A DNA stretch of 64,000 nucleotides, from NCBI GenBank assembly GCA_012295275.1, contig CM022669.1:8290989-8354988 (forward strand), in the 5' to 3' direction. The translations under genes and the position numbers were made by a program. The DNA comes from Chrysomallon squamiferum (taxonomy: Eukaryota > Mollusca > Gastropoda > Neomphalida > Peltospiridae). The notes under the pieces were generated by a model. It worked only from the letters and a program-made list of their open reading frames with translations. It did not search any database and was not told the DNA's origin. This document shows positions 11,501 through 21,662 of this stretch, one piece after another; the stretch's first letter is position 1; every line of letters begins with the position of its first letter.

Positions 11501-14427
11501 ATTTTATTAGTAGTTTAATTTAGTATTTTTATTATTATTATTAGTAGTAGTAGTATTTTTTTATTATTTTTATTATTATTATTATTTTTTATAATTACAT
11601 ACATCCCTCATATTCTCTCTCACTCACTCATTCTCGCTTTCTATCTGTCTCCTTCTTAAAACATATTTATATTGTGTTGTTTGTAGGTTTCATGTTGGTT
11701 TTATTATATAATTATATCAATTTTATAATATGTTGTATATAATTTTGCCAGTTTCATAACAAATAGTTATGGTAATTTTATAACGTGATAGTATATAATT
11801 ATGTTAATTTTGTTATATTTTTTGCAATATTATATAATCTTGTTAATATAATATAATGTTGTTAAATTTATTTAACATGTTTTACAGTGTTATGTAATCA
11901 TGTTAATTTAATATGTTTTACAGTGTTATATAACTATGTTAATGTTACTTGTTTGCAGAATAACCAGCTGTACCTAGGCACCGATTCCTCGGTGACTCAG
12001 TTAAATGTGATTGTTTGTCACCAGTACACTAAGATAGACCACTGTCTCTTTGACCCTTACTGTGGCTGGGACAGGATCAATGAGCTGTGTAGAAGTATCC
12101 AGTTTAACAAAGGGTGAGAACAGCAGTGTGTTTGATTCTCTTGTCTTATTGCTCGAAAATGTCATTATTTTATTATTATAGAATTCCTTAGGCAAGAAAA
12201 AAAAGAAATCATTATTTTAAATTACTGATTCGTTATACAGTAAGAAAGGTAATTATTTAAATTATAGAATTAATTACATAACAAGAAATTTCATTATTTA
12301 AATTAGTGAAATTAAATTGTGTCTGTGATAGTTAAAATAAGTTGAAATTGCATTGTACGCACTTCTGTTATTTTATTTTCCCTTGATAAAGATATTTAGA
12401 GAATCTTAATTTTGTTTTAATAAACAATGACTTTTTGATTTCCAGCCTTATCACATACAAGAACATAGACCAGTCCAAGCCAATAGAAAAAGCTATTCAG
12501 TTAGCATTAGGAGGACAGCCACTTTTTAGTAAGTATAGTACTTTATTTATACCATCACCACTAATTATTAAATAAAAGTAAAAAAACAATAGTTAACTTT
12601 AGGAGTTTACCTATCATGTTAGAAAATAGAATATTTAATTTGCTGTTAATTCTTAAGAACTGTTGTATGTTATTACATAATTAACTTTAGGAGTAGGTTT
12701 TAGGAATACAGCAAAATAAAGTAAATTAAATTTCAATAACTTTTCATTCCTATAATACTTTGGAATATTTAGTCTGTTCAGGTTTTTGCATTTATCATTA
12801 GGTAGAGCAAAGAATTAGACTCATTCTTTATAGGTTTTTGCTTTTACAACACTTTATTTTAGGAAAGGTTCTGTTATACACGACTCAGTCTTAATAAATT
12901 CTTGCATTACCAGTTTTCCTTACATTTTCTTTTCTTTATATTTATATATTTTTTTATATTTATTATTTATTTATTTAATTATTTATTTATTTTTACCTAT
13001 TTCATTATTAATAATGTGTTTTTAATGTTTTCAGGTAGAAAAAATATATCTCGCTACTCAGGTACCTCTCTGACATTACCTGTTGATTACAAGCTGCACA
13101 TTGAAGGAACAGTGACGTGGACTAAAAACAACAACCAGATGAACAGTGGAAAGCCAATACTAGCCCACGACAACTCCTTGATAATCCCTGACCTGGACTC
13201 CTCCGACCAGGGAGTGTACAGAGCCGTCGACAGCAAAGATAACCTCGTAGCTGAGTACACAGTATCCGTTGATACAAGTAAGTAGAATGCACAGTATCCG
13301 TTGATACAAGTAAGTAGAATACACAGTATCTGTTGATACAAGTAAGAAGAATACACCGTATCCGTTGATACAAGTAGAATACACAGTATCCGTTGATACA
13401 AGTGAGTAGAATAAACAGTATCCGTTGATACAAGTGAGTAGAGTACACAGTATCCGTTGACACAAGTGAGTAGAGTACACAGTATCCATTGATACAAGTG
13501 AGTAGAGTACACAGTATCCGTTGATACAAGTGAGTAGAGTACACAGTATCCGTTGATACAAGTGAGTAGAATACACAGTATCCGTTGATACAAGTGAGAG
13601 ATACAAGTATCCGTTGATACAAGTGAGTAGAATACACAGTATCCATTGATACAAGTGACTAGAATACACAGTATCAGTTGTTGATAGAACATGAGTATCT
13701 GTTGAATACAACTAAGTAGATCATGTTGATACAAACAAAGCAGAATATTTAGTATCAGTTGATACTAGTAGGTTTCACATTGTTTAAGCACATGTAGTTT
13801 GACACAGTAAATGCTTTTATGAAACATTTTCTTTAAAAAGTGTTTGTGTATTTAATTTATATGTTGTGTTTTTCAGCTAAAGATGATATAGAAAAGAGAT
13901 GGATAAAGAAATTTGATGCCTGGTGTCAAGAATTTGAAAAATATCAAAATAGTATTAGACAATGGGTATGTATAAAATGTATAAATTCCACTGAATAGTT
14001 TAATTGAATTGTAGAGCATTGTTAAATGTTTATATAATGTATAAATACAAAAACCCAACACCCAGCTAATAATCAAGAATTTAATACTTTGAGACCCAGA
14101 TATATCTGCTTTTCATCTGTTGCCAGATTAAAGTAATTATCACAAAGAGTTTTCTCCACATCATTTACATGTTCATGTCTTCAGTTCTTTATTTTATGTG
14201 ATTCATTTCATCCTTGTTTTAGATTCTGTGTATTTGTATATCTTTGATAATCAGAACTCTCTGACTAAAAAAAAAAAAAACATGAATGTTCAAAAAATTA
14301 TAGTCTCTTCTCACTCTTCATTCAAATATTATAATATATATATATATTTTTTTCTCCACAGGAACAGAAATGTGGTTCTTGTTGTGACAATCCTAGTAAT
14401 GCAATATCTCAGTTTGGTGGAAAATAG
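6610..14427 (+). CDS. Sema2a: Class 2 secreted semaphorin, 3' part (15 exons)
   Basis: Secreted axon-guidance ligand; class 2 semaphorins signal through plexin B in invertebrates. The exons 6610-6727, 7150-7260, 7650-7743, 8208-8369, 8906-9027, 9381-9489, 9719-9773, 10090-10237, 10774-10966, 11359-11486, 11959-12113, 12446-12528, 13035-13277, 13877-13965 and 14362-14427 splice in frame to 624 residues. Sema landmarks are [69 protein letters not shown] and [15 protein letters not shown] (about 432-458) has [10 protein letters not shown]. An Ig-like domain covers about 497-573. The tail has WCQEFEKYQ, seen in insect Sema-2a. There is no transmembrane segment, which fits class 2 (about 700 residues), so roughly 70-100 N-terminal residues are missing. 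The Ig lacks the usual cysteine pair and the PSI has few cysteines, so this could be a diverged paralogue. Confidence 0.93.
6808..6863. repeat. (GT)n microsatellite
   Basis: GT run in the intron after semaphorin exon A. Confidence 0.95.
7150..7260 (+). CDS. Sema2a: Semaphorin exon B: sema domain
   Basis: This phase 0 exon has an acceptor in tctctacag and the donor gtaaga. It encodes [15 protein letters not shown] and [15 protein letters not shown]. The DCxNxIR and VCGTxAxNPK motifs are hallmarks of the sema fold. Confidence 0.93.
7650..7743 (+). CDS. Sema2a: Semaphorin exon C: sema domain
   Basis: The acceptor is taatttcag and the donor gtaagt. It encodes [16 protein letters not shown], the classic CPYDP(x)NST motif of semaphorins. 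It ends with one base of a codon completed as Asp by the next exon. Confidence 0.93.
8208..8369 (+). CDS. Sema2a: Semaphorin exon D: sema domain
   Basis: The acceptor is acctgcag and the donor gttagt. It encodes [19 protein letters not shown] and ends in NPKWLN, matching the LYSGTxxxFxxxDxxIFR and KWL segments of class 2 semaphorins. Confidence 0.94.
8415..8508. repeat. (AAAT)n-(AAT)n microsatellite
   Basis: AAAT units pass into a long AAT run. Confidence 0.95.
8906..9027 (+). CDS. Sema2a: Semaphorin exon E: sema domain
   Basis: The acceptor is aaatttcag and the donor gtaagc. It encodes [20 protein letters not shown] and [16 protein letters not shown]. PxFVGSF and [27 protein letters not shown] are among the best conserved sema-domain motifs. 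Confidence 0.95.
9381..9489 (+). CDS. Sema2a: Semaphorin exon F: sema domain
   Basis: The acceptor is ttgttcacag and the donor gtgagt. It encodes [20 protein letters not shown], the conserved W(x)[19 protein letters not shown] motif. Confidence 0.95.
9719..9773 (+). CDS. Sema2a: Semaphorin exon G: sema domain (55 nt)
   Basis: A short exon with acceptor tttcacag and donor gtaagt. It encodes [17 protein letters not shown] and joins neighbours in frame at both ends. It is found by splice phase and by its match to the stretch before the NGLxxSAxC motif. Confidence 0.88.
10090..10237 (+). CDS. Sema2a: Semaphorin exon H: sema domain
   Basis: The acceptor is gtttttcag and the donor gtaggt. It encodes [20 protein letters not shown], then [16 protein letters not shown], matching the SAVC(x)F and W(x)PVP(x)xxVPxPRPGxC region. 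Confidence 0.94.
10774..10966 (+). CDS. Sema2a: Semaphorin exon I: sema domain
   Basis: The acceptor is gtgttttcag; the donor gttagt is non-optimal but gives the correct frame (Asn-Ala-Gly across the junction). It encodes [19 protein letters not shown], a strong class 2 semaphorin signature, followed by a more divergent blade. Confidence 0.92.
11359..11486 (+). CDS. Sema2a: Semaphorin exon J: sema domain, late blade
   Basis: The acceptor is tttgaccacag and the donor gtaagt. It encodes [13 protein letters not shown], like the GTNxGxIYKI segment, then less conserved sequence up to MQLY. Confidence 0.88.
11959..12113 (+). CDS. Sema2a: Semaphorin exon K: end of sema domain and PSI
   Basis: The acceptor is gtttgcag and the donor gtgaga. 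It encodes [17 protein letters not shown] (last sema strand), then [19 protein letters not shown], the PSI motif CxxDPYCGWD. PSI domains usually have more cysteines in the first half; one appears to be missing compared with insect Sema-2a. Confidence 0.94.
12446..12528 (+). CDS. Sema2a: Semaphorin exon L: PSI-Ig linker
   Basis: The acceptor is gatttccag and the donor gtaagt. It encodes [20 protein letters not shown] and ends GGQPLF. It is assigned by splice phase and position, not by a motif. Confidence 0.82.
13035..13277 (+). CDS. Sema2a: Semaphorin exon M: Ig-like domain
   Basis: The acceptor is gttttcag and the donor gtaagt. It encodes an Ig-like fold with [35 protein letters not shown] and EYTVSVDT. 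The DSSDQGVY motif and the Trp are typical, but both positions that normally hold the disulfide cysteines are replaced. The last 20 bases plus the donor are the founder unit of the minisatellite in the following intron. Confidence 0.9.
13258..13770 (+). repeat. 32-bp minisatellite covering an exon end and splice donor
   Basis: About 13 clear tandem copies of a 32-bp unit (positions 13258-13672), then decayed copies to about 13770. The first copy begins in the Ig exon and contains its 5' splice site; every later copy carries the same exon end and usually a GTAAGT or GTGAGT donor. Copies differ by a few substitutions and small deletions. Reading it on the minus strand gives long open frames that are artefacts of the repeat. 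Confidence 0.95.
13877..13965 (+). CDS. Sema2a: Semaphorin exon N: conserved class 2 tail
   Basis: The acceptor is gtttttcag and the donor gtatgt. It encodes [20 protein letters not shown] and then IRQW. The WCxEFEKYKxAxxxW motif follows the Ig domain in insect class 2 semaphorins, which supports the class assignment. Confidence 0.92.
14362..14427 (+). CDS. Sema2a: Semaphorin exon O: C-terminus and stop
   Basis: The acceptor is tttctccacag. It encodes [20 protein letters not shown], then Lys and stop TAG at 14425-14427. There is no transmembrane helix or GPI-like hydrophobic tail, so the product ends as a secreted protein with a cysteine cluster at its end. Confidence 0.9.
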   Translation, partial: EQKCGSCCDNPSNAISQFGGK

Positions 14428-17400
14428 CAGTTTATCGACTAGTAGAGACTTTTAAAAACTTGTCCACTTGGACTCTGCCTTAGTGCTCGTGTCTAACTGT
14501 GATATCATTGTCTCGAGAGACGTCTCTCTGGCCACATTTAAAGGCACACTCTGGGCAAACTGTCATCTTAAAGACATCACTTCTGAACAACTGTGCTGCA
14601 GAGCGAAACATGCAAAAACATAGACTGGTTTCTTTGTCCAGACGTATTCTTGCATGTTGGCAAACTGTGTTAACATTTTTACAATGAATATGACAACAAA
14701 AAAAAAAGAAAAAAAAAAGGAAAAAAAAAAGGAATGATTCTATAGCTAAAGATGATCAGATGTTATTGATAGTTTATGAAAAAAATTTTATATATATATA
14801 TGTATGTATAGTATGTATAGCAGATCTCAAATTTATTTAAATTTAAAAAAAATGAAGATGTAGTTACTAGAATGTAGAGAAATAAAAATGTGCTGATTTC
14901 TATTAACAAATAAGACTTGAAACTTGCTGGAACTGTTTAGAAAACTGTGCAACAGAAATGTGAAATCACCAGCAAAAAGAGTGTGTATATAGGAAAGAAA
15001 AAAAATGTTAAGGTGGTTGATATTATGAAAGATGGTAACATTTTCTGTTACATGAAATCATTATTTTATTGATGGATCACATTAATGTACGTTGTGCAAG
15101 AAATTAAGATGACAGTTTTGTTAAAGAACTTTTTTCTTGTTAATTAAATACGGAACCATGATTTTGATTATGAATCATATACAAGTTGAATGCTTTGGCA
15201 GGAAGACAGTTATATGTTGGCACCAGCATATTAACATGACCAGCATTCAGAAGTGGAATTGTTGAAACACATTCAGCTGCTAAAACACAAATAACTAGCA
15301 GAACCAGGTTTGTATGGGAAAACAGTTCAATATTCTGGAGTCACAGCAGTGATCATTTTTTTTTCTGTGGTGTTTCATGTGAAATGAACTGATCTGTAAT
15401 TACAGAAAGATTCACTGATGAATAAACTGTGAACTGGGTCTAGTTGAGGAGACCAGATCTTCTGAAACCTAACAGTAAGGATGTTTAGAAAAATGAATGT
15501 TCCATGATTTAGCAGATGGGTTTTTCATAGGAAAAAAAAAAAAAAAAGGATTTTCTGAAACGTAACACTTTGGAGTTCTTTGGAACTGCAGCTTTTGGAA
15601 GAGGATATCATTAAAACAGAAGAGGGACATTTTTCAGAACTGTGTCAAGTGACATTACAAGAAGGATTTTTTTCACAGGTTGATGGTGTAGGTGATCTGA
15701 ACAGTATTGAGCAACGTGTGTTCAGGATATGAACCTGATAAACAGTTCAAGTCTTACAAGGATGTAGTGGCACAGAGAACAGTTTGCTTAGCTTTAATTC
15801 TGATGATTGTTTTGAATTTGGTTCCAGTCAGAATATGAACCTGATTTTATAAAACTGAAGTGTGAATTTGAGAACTGTGAAGCCTGGCAGGCTAGATCAT
15901 CATCATCATCATCGATAATGATAGATGATATCACCATGGAGACCAGATTTAAAGGTTCCAAATCTTGTTCCTGACATAAAAATTGTGTAATCATGAAAGA
16001 ATGCAAACCTTGAACTTAGTTAGCAGTCCTTAGAGTTTTCTAGTAAACCAGTCTGATCATGTGACTCAGAGGACACAATTATCAAGACTTTGTCTAATGT
16101 TTTGATTATTTTTCTTTTGTTCTTGACTTATTCATAAAAAAAAACCCCAGAAATGAACCAGTCACATTTTGTATCAAGCACAAAAACAAATAATGTTAAC
16201 TGTAGTCAACATCTCATAAAGAACTTTTAGTTTTTGGCAAACAGGGTGACTAAAATAAGATTGCCTGTAACTGTTACAAACATGGTGACTAGAAAGATGA
16301 TGTATAGTTTTATTTTTTACTGTGTACACTTATTTAATTTAGTTTTTGAAATAGTTTCAGACTAAACTTAGTGTAATTTTTTCTGAAAAGGGGCATCAAC
16401 TGTTGATCCTCAAAAATCTAACATTAGAGTTGTTGCCCTTGATTCAGTTTACTAGGTTCTTGTTGCTCATTGGTTATAGCAGAGTTTTTTCGTTCTTAAT
16501 AATTTAATTTAATTTTTGTTGTTATAAATGCATAATATTTTCTAATTAACATGTTTTCACAGAATGACTGGAAAAATCAGCTGTAAAGTGTTCAGGTTTT
16601 TAAAATCATAAATATATATTTTCCAAAAAAAAAGAGTAATATTTAGACACGTTTGATACAAATCATCTGTTCATTTAGTTTATTCACTAAATTTGTATAG
16701 CTGTAGATGTGTATACAGTGAACCATATAGAGTATATTGATCAGATAGAGATTTTTAAAAAATTTTTACATTTTTAAAAAAAAAAAATTTTAGAATTAAA
16801 ATATACATAAAATGTTTATCATTGATGAGTGATCACAAAAAGAAAAGAATATCTTGTATGTGTGTGTTCAGTTTATATCTCTCTGTATATTATATATATA
16901 CACACACACTGTAACATACTGTTCATAGCTGAATCATAGATTTGATATTTGTGTTAACTCAGTGATGTCAGTTTTAAGTGTTGTTTGACATGAATGAAAT
17001 TGTGACCCTACCTGCCAAAATCAGTCATACTTTTCATACAAATCCTGAGTTCTAGATAATTTATAAATTTATTATTTTTAAAATGATATTCAAAATTGAA
17101 TCTGCCTAAATGTTTTTCAGTTACTAAAAGGTCAGAATGTCTCCTTGAAGAATATTTTTTGAAGAATATCTTTTGAAGTATATCTTTTGAAGAATTGATT
17201 TTTAAAAAATAGAATTTAAACAGCTACTTCAAAACAACATGTGTAATTATTATTTTTATCTACTTATGTATTAATATTTCCCTTTTTTAAACATATAAAA
17301 AAAAAAAAAAATCAGTGTGTGTATATGAAGGTGACTGATTCTGGAAGTTAGTGAAATGTCAGTTAAGAAATATTTTTTAAAAAGAATTTGTTGACAAATT

Positions 17401-17708
17401 TCACAGTTAACTAAACTGATACATACCTCAACTCATTTCATTATTCAAACATTCTGAAAGAGTGTATTCATTTCTTTGTACAAACTATTTAACATGCAAT
17501 TTTGTATTTATAAACGTTTTCTTTTTATTTACTCTTTTCACTTTAACATTGTTTCAGATATTTGTTTTTGATGTAAAACTTTCTCGTAATTTATGTTTTG
17601 TATTACAAATGTGTAATTTATAATGTATTACTTTGTTTCTAATCAGGTAGTTAACTTAAATGTGTGTCACATTATTTAAGTAAAGGAAATGTTGTTCTTT
17701 GTTTTTTA

Positions 17709-17751
<43 letters not shown>

Positions 17752-20010
17752 TAATACATAAGTTTATTACTTTGAATGAAAATGACTTTTTATAAAATAA
17801 AATACAAACGAATAAAATAACCCCGAAGTTAAATTATTTGAAATATTTATCGATGTTGAAGGAATTAAATTATTTATATAAACAAACAGTTAACATTTTC
17901 TATTTGATATTACTAAATATTATTTTTGAAAAACATTGTTGAAAATATTTAAATTATATTTTAAAAAAATGTGTTCAGAAATGTTTGCTAAGGTTACCAA
18001 GATTTTTGTCATGAGGAGATGAGCAATGAATATTCATAATTATTTTGCTCAGTCATTTGAAGATTCAAGCACGTTTGTAATGGCACACAAGCCAAGTAAT
18101 TCAAAGTACAAAGTTCATTTTAATTAACTTGACATCAGATATGACTGTTAAGTTTATTTTTGACTACTAATATAAATATTTCTTGTATCAAAAATAAATA
18201 TCTTTAATCAAAAAAAAAAAAAAAAAAATTATTATTATTATTATCATTATTATTTATTTATTTATTTATTTTTTTTATTTTATTTTATTATTTATTAATT
18301 TATCTTTGTAAATTTAAAAAAATTCAGTATTTGCAGTTATATGTATTTTTTAAATTCAAATCTTGCCATAAATATGAAAATTAAATATATGGCAAAACAG
18401 AATTTCTGTAAATATCTGTATATTTTGATAAAATCATTTAGATATTCAATGTTATCTAGAAGAAAAGAATTGTTAAACTGTTTAATATAGAAAACAATAA
18501 TTGTTGGTTTTGTTTGTAACTCTGCATTCTACTACTGATACTTTAAAATGGATTGAATAAATAAAACAGTGAAGATAAATGGCTAACAAAATCCAGATAC
18601 ATATTTCCATATTTTAAACAAACTTGATTTAATTCATGTCATTTGTTTTTCAAGTGGTAGCAACTGTTCTTGTGTAAAAAAAAAAAAAAGAAAAAATAAA
18701 TTTTTTAATGAACCAGTCATTAGGGCAGCTGCTGGAACAGGAAAAAAAACCTCAAAAGCGCAGTGGAGAATGTTGTTCAGAGTAAGTGAACAAGGAAAGA
18801 GTTATGGCAATTCTTGGTTGAAATGATCGAAAAATAACGTAACTAAGAAAAACGAGTATTTTACATCTTGCTTAAAAACGAGGTAAAATGAGTTTCGTGT
18901 CAAAAAAATCTTCACAGCATGGGAAACACTTTGATTTACGACATCCAGTTTTGTTTAGAAACAATAGCAGATACTTTATGCTTGTCACGTTCAATAGTAA
19001 TTTCCATTAAAACAAATTAAAAATAATAATACAAATGACAGGTTAATAATTTATGAAGCCGAGCATCGAAAAACTGTCACATTTAAAAAATCAATTCATG
19101 AAAGGAAATGTGCTCAAATCATGAAAGCTTTTTTCTGTTTTGTAAATTTATTGAAATTTTTATGTTTTGCTCTCTGCAAATTTTCACCTGTAAAACTTGC
19201 ACATCGGTTTTAACAGACGTTCAATATTTTTATAAATTTGAAGCAAAATGTTTTATTTCTGAATAGCGTTTTCCTTCTTTGAAATATGTATGTCATTGTT
19301 CCTTCATTTCAAACGTGTAAAAATAATCATTTAAAATAATAGAAATTTTTGTTTAAAATGTAAAAGAATTGCAGTAAGGACACTGATTAAAAATGACATT
19401 TACCAACGCACAAGATGGGAACAATACAAATAAATCAAAAACAAAAATCTCCAGTTCAGTAATATTTAAAAAAACATATTTCATAAACAAAGATACAGCG
19501 CTCAGCTATGTTCGATTTAAAAAGACCAATTCTCATAGTTAAAAGAAAACCAGTCAAATGTGCTCTGTTACTTTAAATTTAAAACCCTCTGCAAATATTC
19601 AAAGGGCATTTTTCCCCTATACAGAAATGCTCTGTAAAAACAGTCTCTGTGTTGTTTGTCATAATTTAATATTATTTTAGCAAATTAAAAAGAAAAAAAA
19701 GAGAAAAAAATGGATTACCTACCTATAAATGGTGCACATAATTATAAAATGTTTTTGTAAGTTATGACAGTAAATGTTAATTAAAAGAATTTTATGTTTT
19801 GTATATTTTGATTTACTGTAAAAAGTTCAGATGAATTTGTTATTTTGTTTGATTATTCTTTGAATTCATATTTCTTTAAAAAAAAAAATATTTAAATGAG
19901 TTAAAACTTTAGATCAATGTATGTATTATTGTGTTGTGCATAAACTACACAAGCTGAGTCTTATGTTCTGTGTTTACAACGCAAAGAGAACAAATAAAAT
20001 TGTATATGAC
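14428..20010 (+). other. Probable long 3' UTR of the semaphorin gene
   Basis: AT-rich sequence without coding signals and with few dinucleotide repeats compared with the flanks. It contains many ATTTA elements and a Pumilio-type TGTAAATA at 18407-18414. Several AATAAA signals occur (14881, 18556, 19993), so alternative ends are possible. The extent is inferred; cDNA would be needed to fix it. Confidence 0.45.
19993..19998 (+). terminator. Probable distal poly(A) signal of the semaphorin gene
   Basis: AATAAA followed about 25-70 bases later by a GT-rich stretch (ttggtgttgtgttgttgttg), the usual layout of a cleavage and polyadenylation site. It is the best such site downstream of the stop codon. 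Confidence 0.5.
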
Positions 20011-21400
20011 GTATAACTGGTGTTTTCATTTATTTGGTGTTGTGTTGTTGTTGTTGTTGTTGTTTTACATAATAAAAAAAAATATATGTAAGCTACGCGT
20101 TCTGAAAAAATTAGTTAAAATCTCTGAAATTGCATAGTAAATTCAGGACACTTTAAATCAACATATCCCAGGTGACAATGCGGCTAATCGTAACAACGGG
20201 GCCGACTCACGTGACATCCATCTAATACAATCATCAGTTACTATGGTGACGTGATTTTAATGTTACGGCTATAATGGATGGTGCTGTGTAGCCGTTATTT
20301 TATTTTAATTAATGGATTAATTTTAATTGTGTAAAAATGAACAAAATAATGACGTCACTGAATTATTTAGAGCGTCATTTGGAAATCCTAAAAATATCTG
20401 AGAATGAAGACATAACTGAAATATAATAATGTATGTAATAATTCTGTAAAATATCTATATACAGGATTAGTGACATAAATAAATGAATAAATAAGAAACA
20501 AAATGAATATACAAAAAGCATAAATATGCATGCATTGGATTCAGATTCGATAATTTCTTGTTTCATCATAGTCCTCTGACTACATTAAAAAGAGCACATA
20601 CAAATAATATAAATAAATATATAAATTAAAAAGAAAACGAAACGAAAATAAAAATGTATTGTACTGTAAAAATAAAACAAAAGACTTGATTACAAAATTA
20701 TATCTACCCAACTCAAATGTTTACCATTATTAATTTCTGTAACTGCAAATCTACGACGTTAGTTTTATATATCATTAGACTTAAATCCATGACTTTTTCT
20801 CGATTTCCCATTCTGTGGAATATTTTAACATTTCTATAATGAAACATCTTTTTTCCTTGAATCAATTCAGAATAAACGTATGAATAAAGAAAAATTAAAA
20901 AGAATAAAAAAAATAAGATAAAATAACGTAGTAATATTTCATTATTAAAATAGATAATGTCTGCGATTTTTAATGCCATTATAAATAACTGTATTACACC
21001 ACCGTATTACACAGATGAGAAATATTTAAGTACGTACGTCATAAATAACAGAACAGTGATTTAGCGTGTCTAGTCACTACGTCACTGGGTAAGATGTGTC
21101 GTACCAGAATGACCACGCCAGGCTCATAACGCGGTCAGTGTAACTAATGTAGTACACAGATATAATAGATTTCCCAACATAAATAAAAACCTCGTTCATG
21201 GACTTGATTACTGAGTGGAAAGTAGCTGTAAAATACGACTTGTTGCTTTCTGACCACAGCAGAGTATCATCTAGCCTCACAGGTTTCTTTTTCTCAGATT
21301 ATTTTACATACACACACCATATAAACACGTATACATACTCACCATACATACATACATACACATACATACACATAATACATAGATACGTATAAAAAATACA

Positions 21401-21434
<34 letters not shown>

Positions 21435-21591
21435 AAATACTTATTCGTCTAACAACAGAAACAAACATAAGGAACCTTGATCTGTTCTTCTCATAGAAGT
21501 ATAACTAATTTGACTATTTTATATATTCTTAACTTTGTATTTTCATTGTTTCTTTAGTTCTTTTCTCTTTTTTTCTTTTTTTTTAAAAAGA

Positions 21592-21643
<52 letters not shown>

Positions 21644-21662
21644 TAATTAATTAATTAATTAA
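21592..21662. repeat. (ATT)n-(AATT)n microsatellite
   Basis: ATT run followed by AATT units. Confidence 0.95.

Noticed and set aside
13087-13734. Minus-strand open frames of 174-215 codons with Cys/Leu/Tyr repeats
   Set aside because: They are three frames of the 32-bp minisatellite read backwards; no start, splice or domain support.
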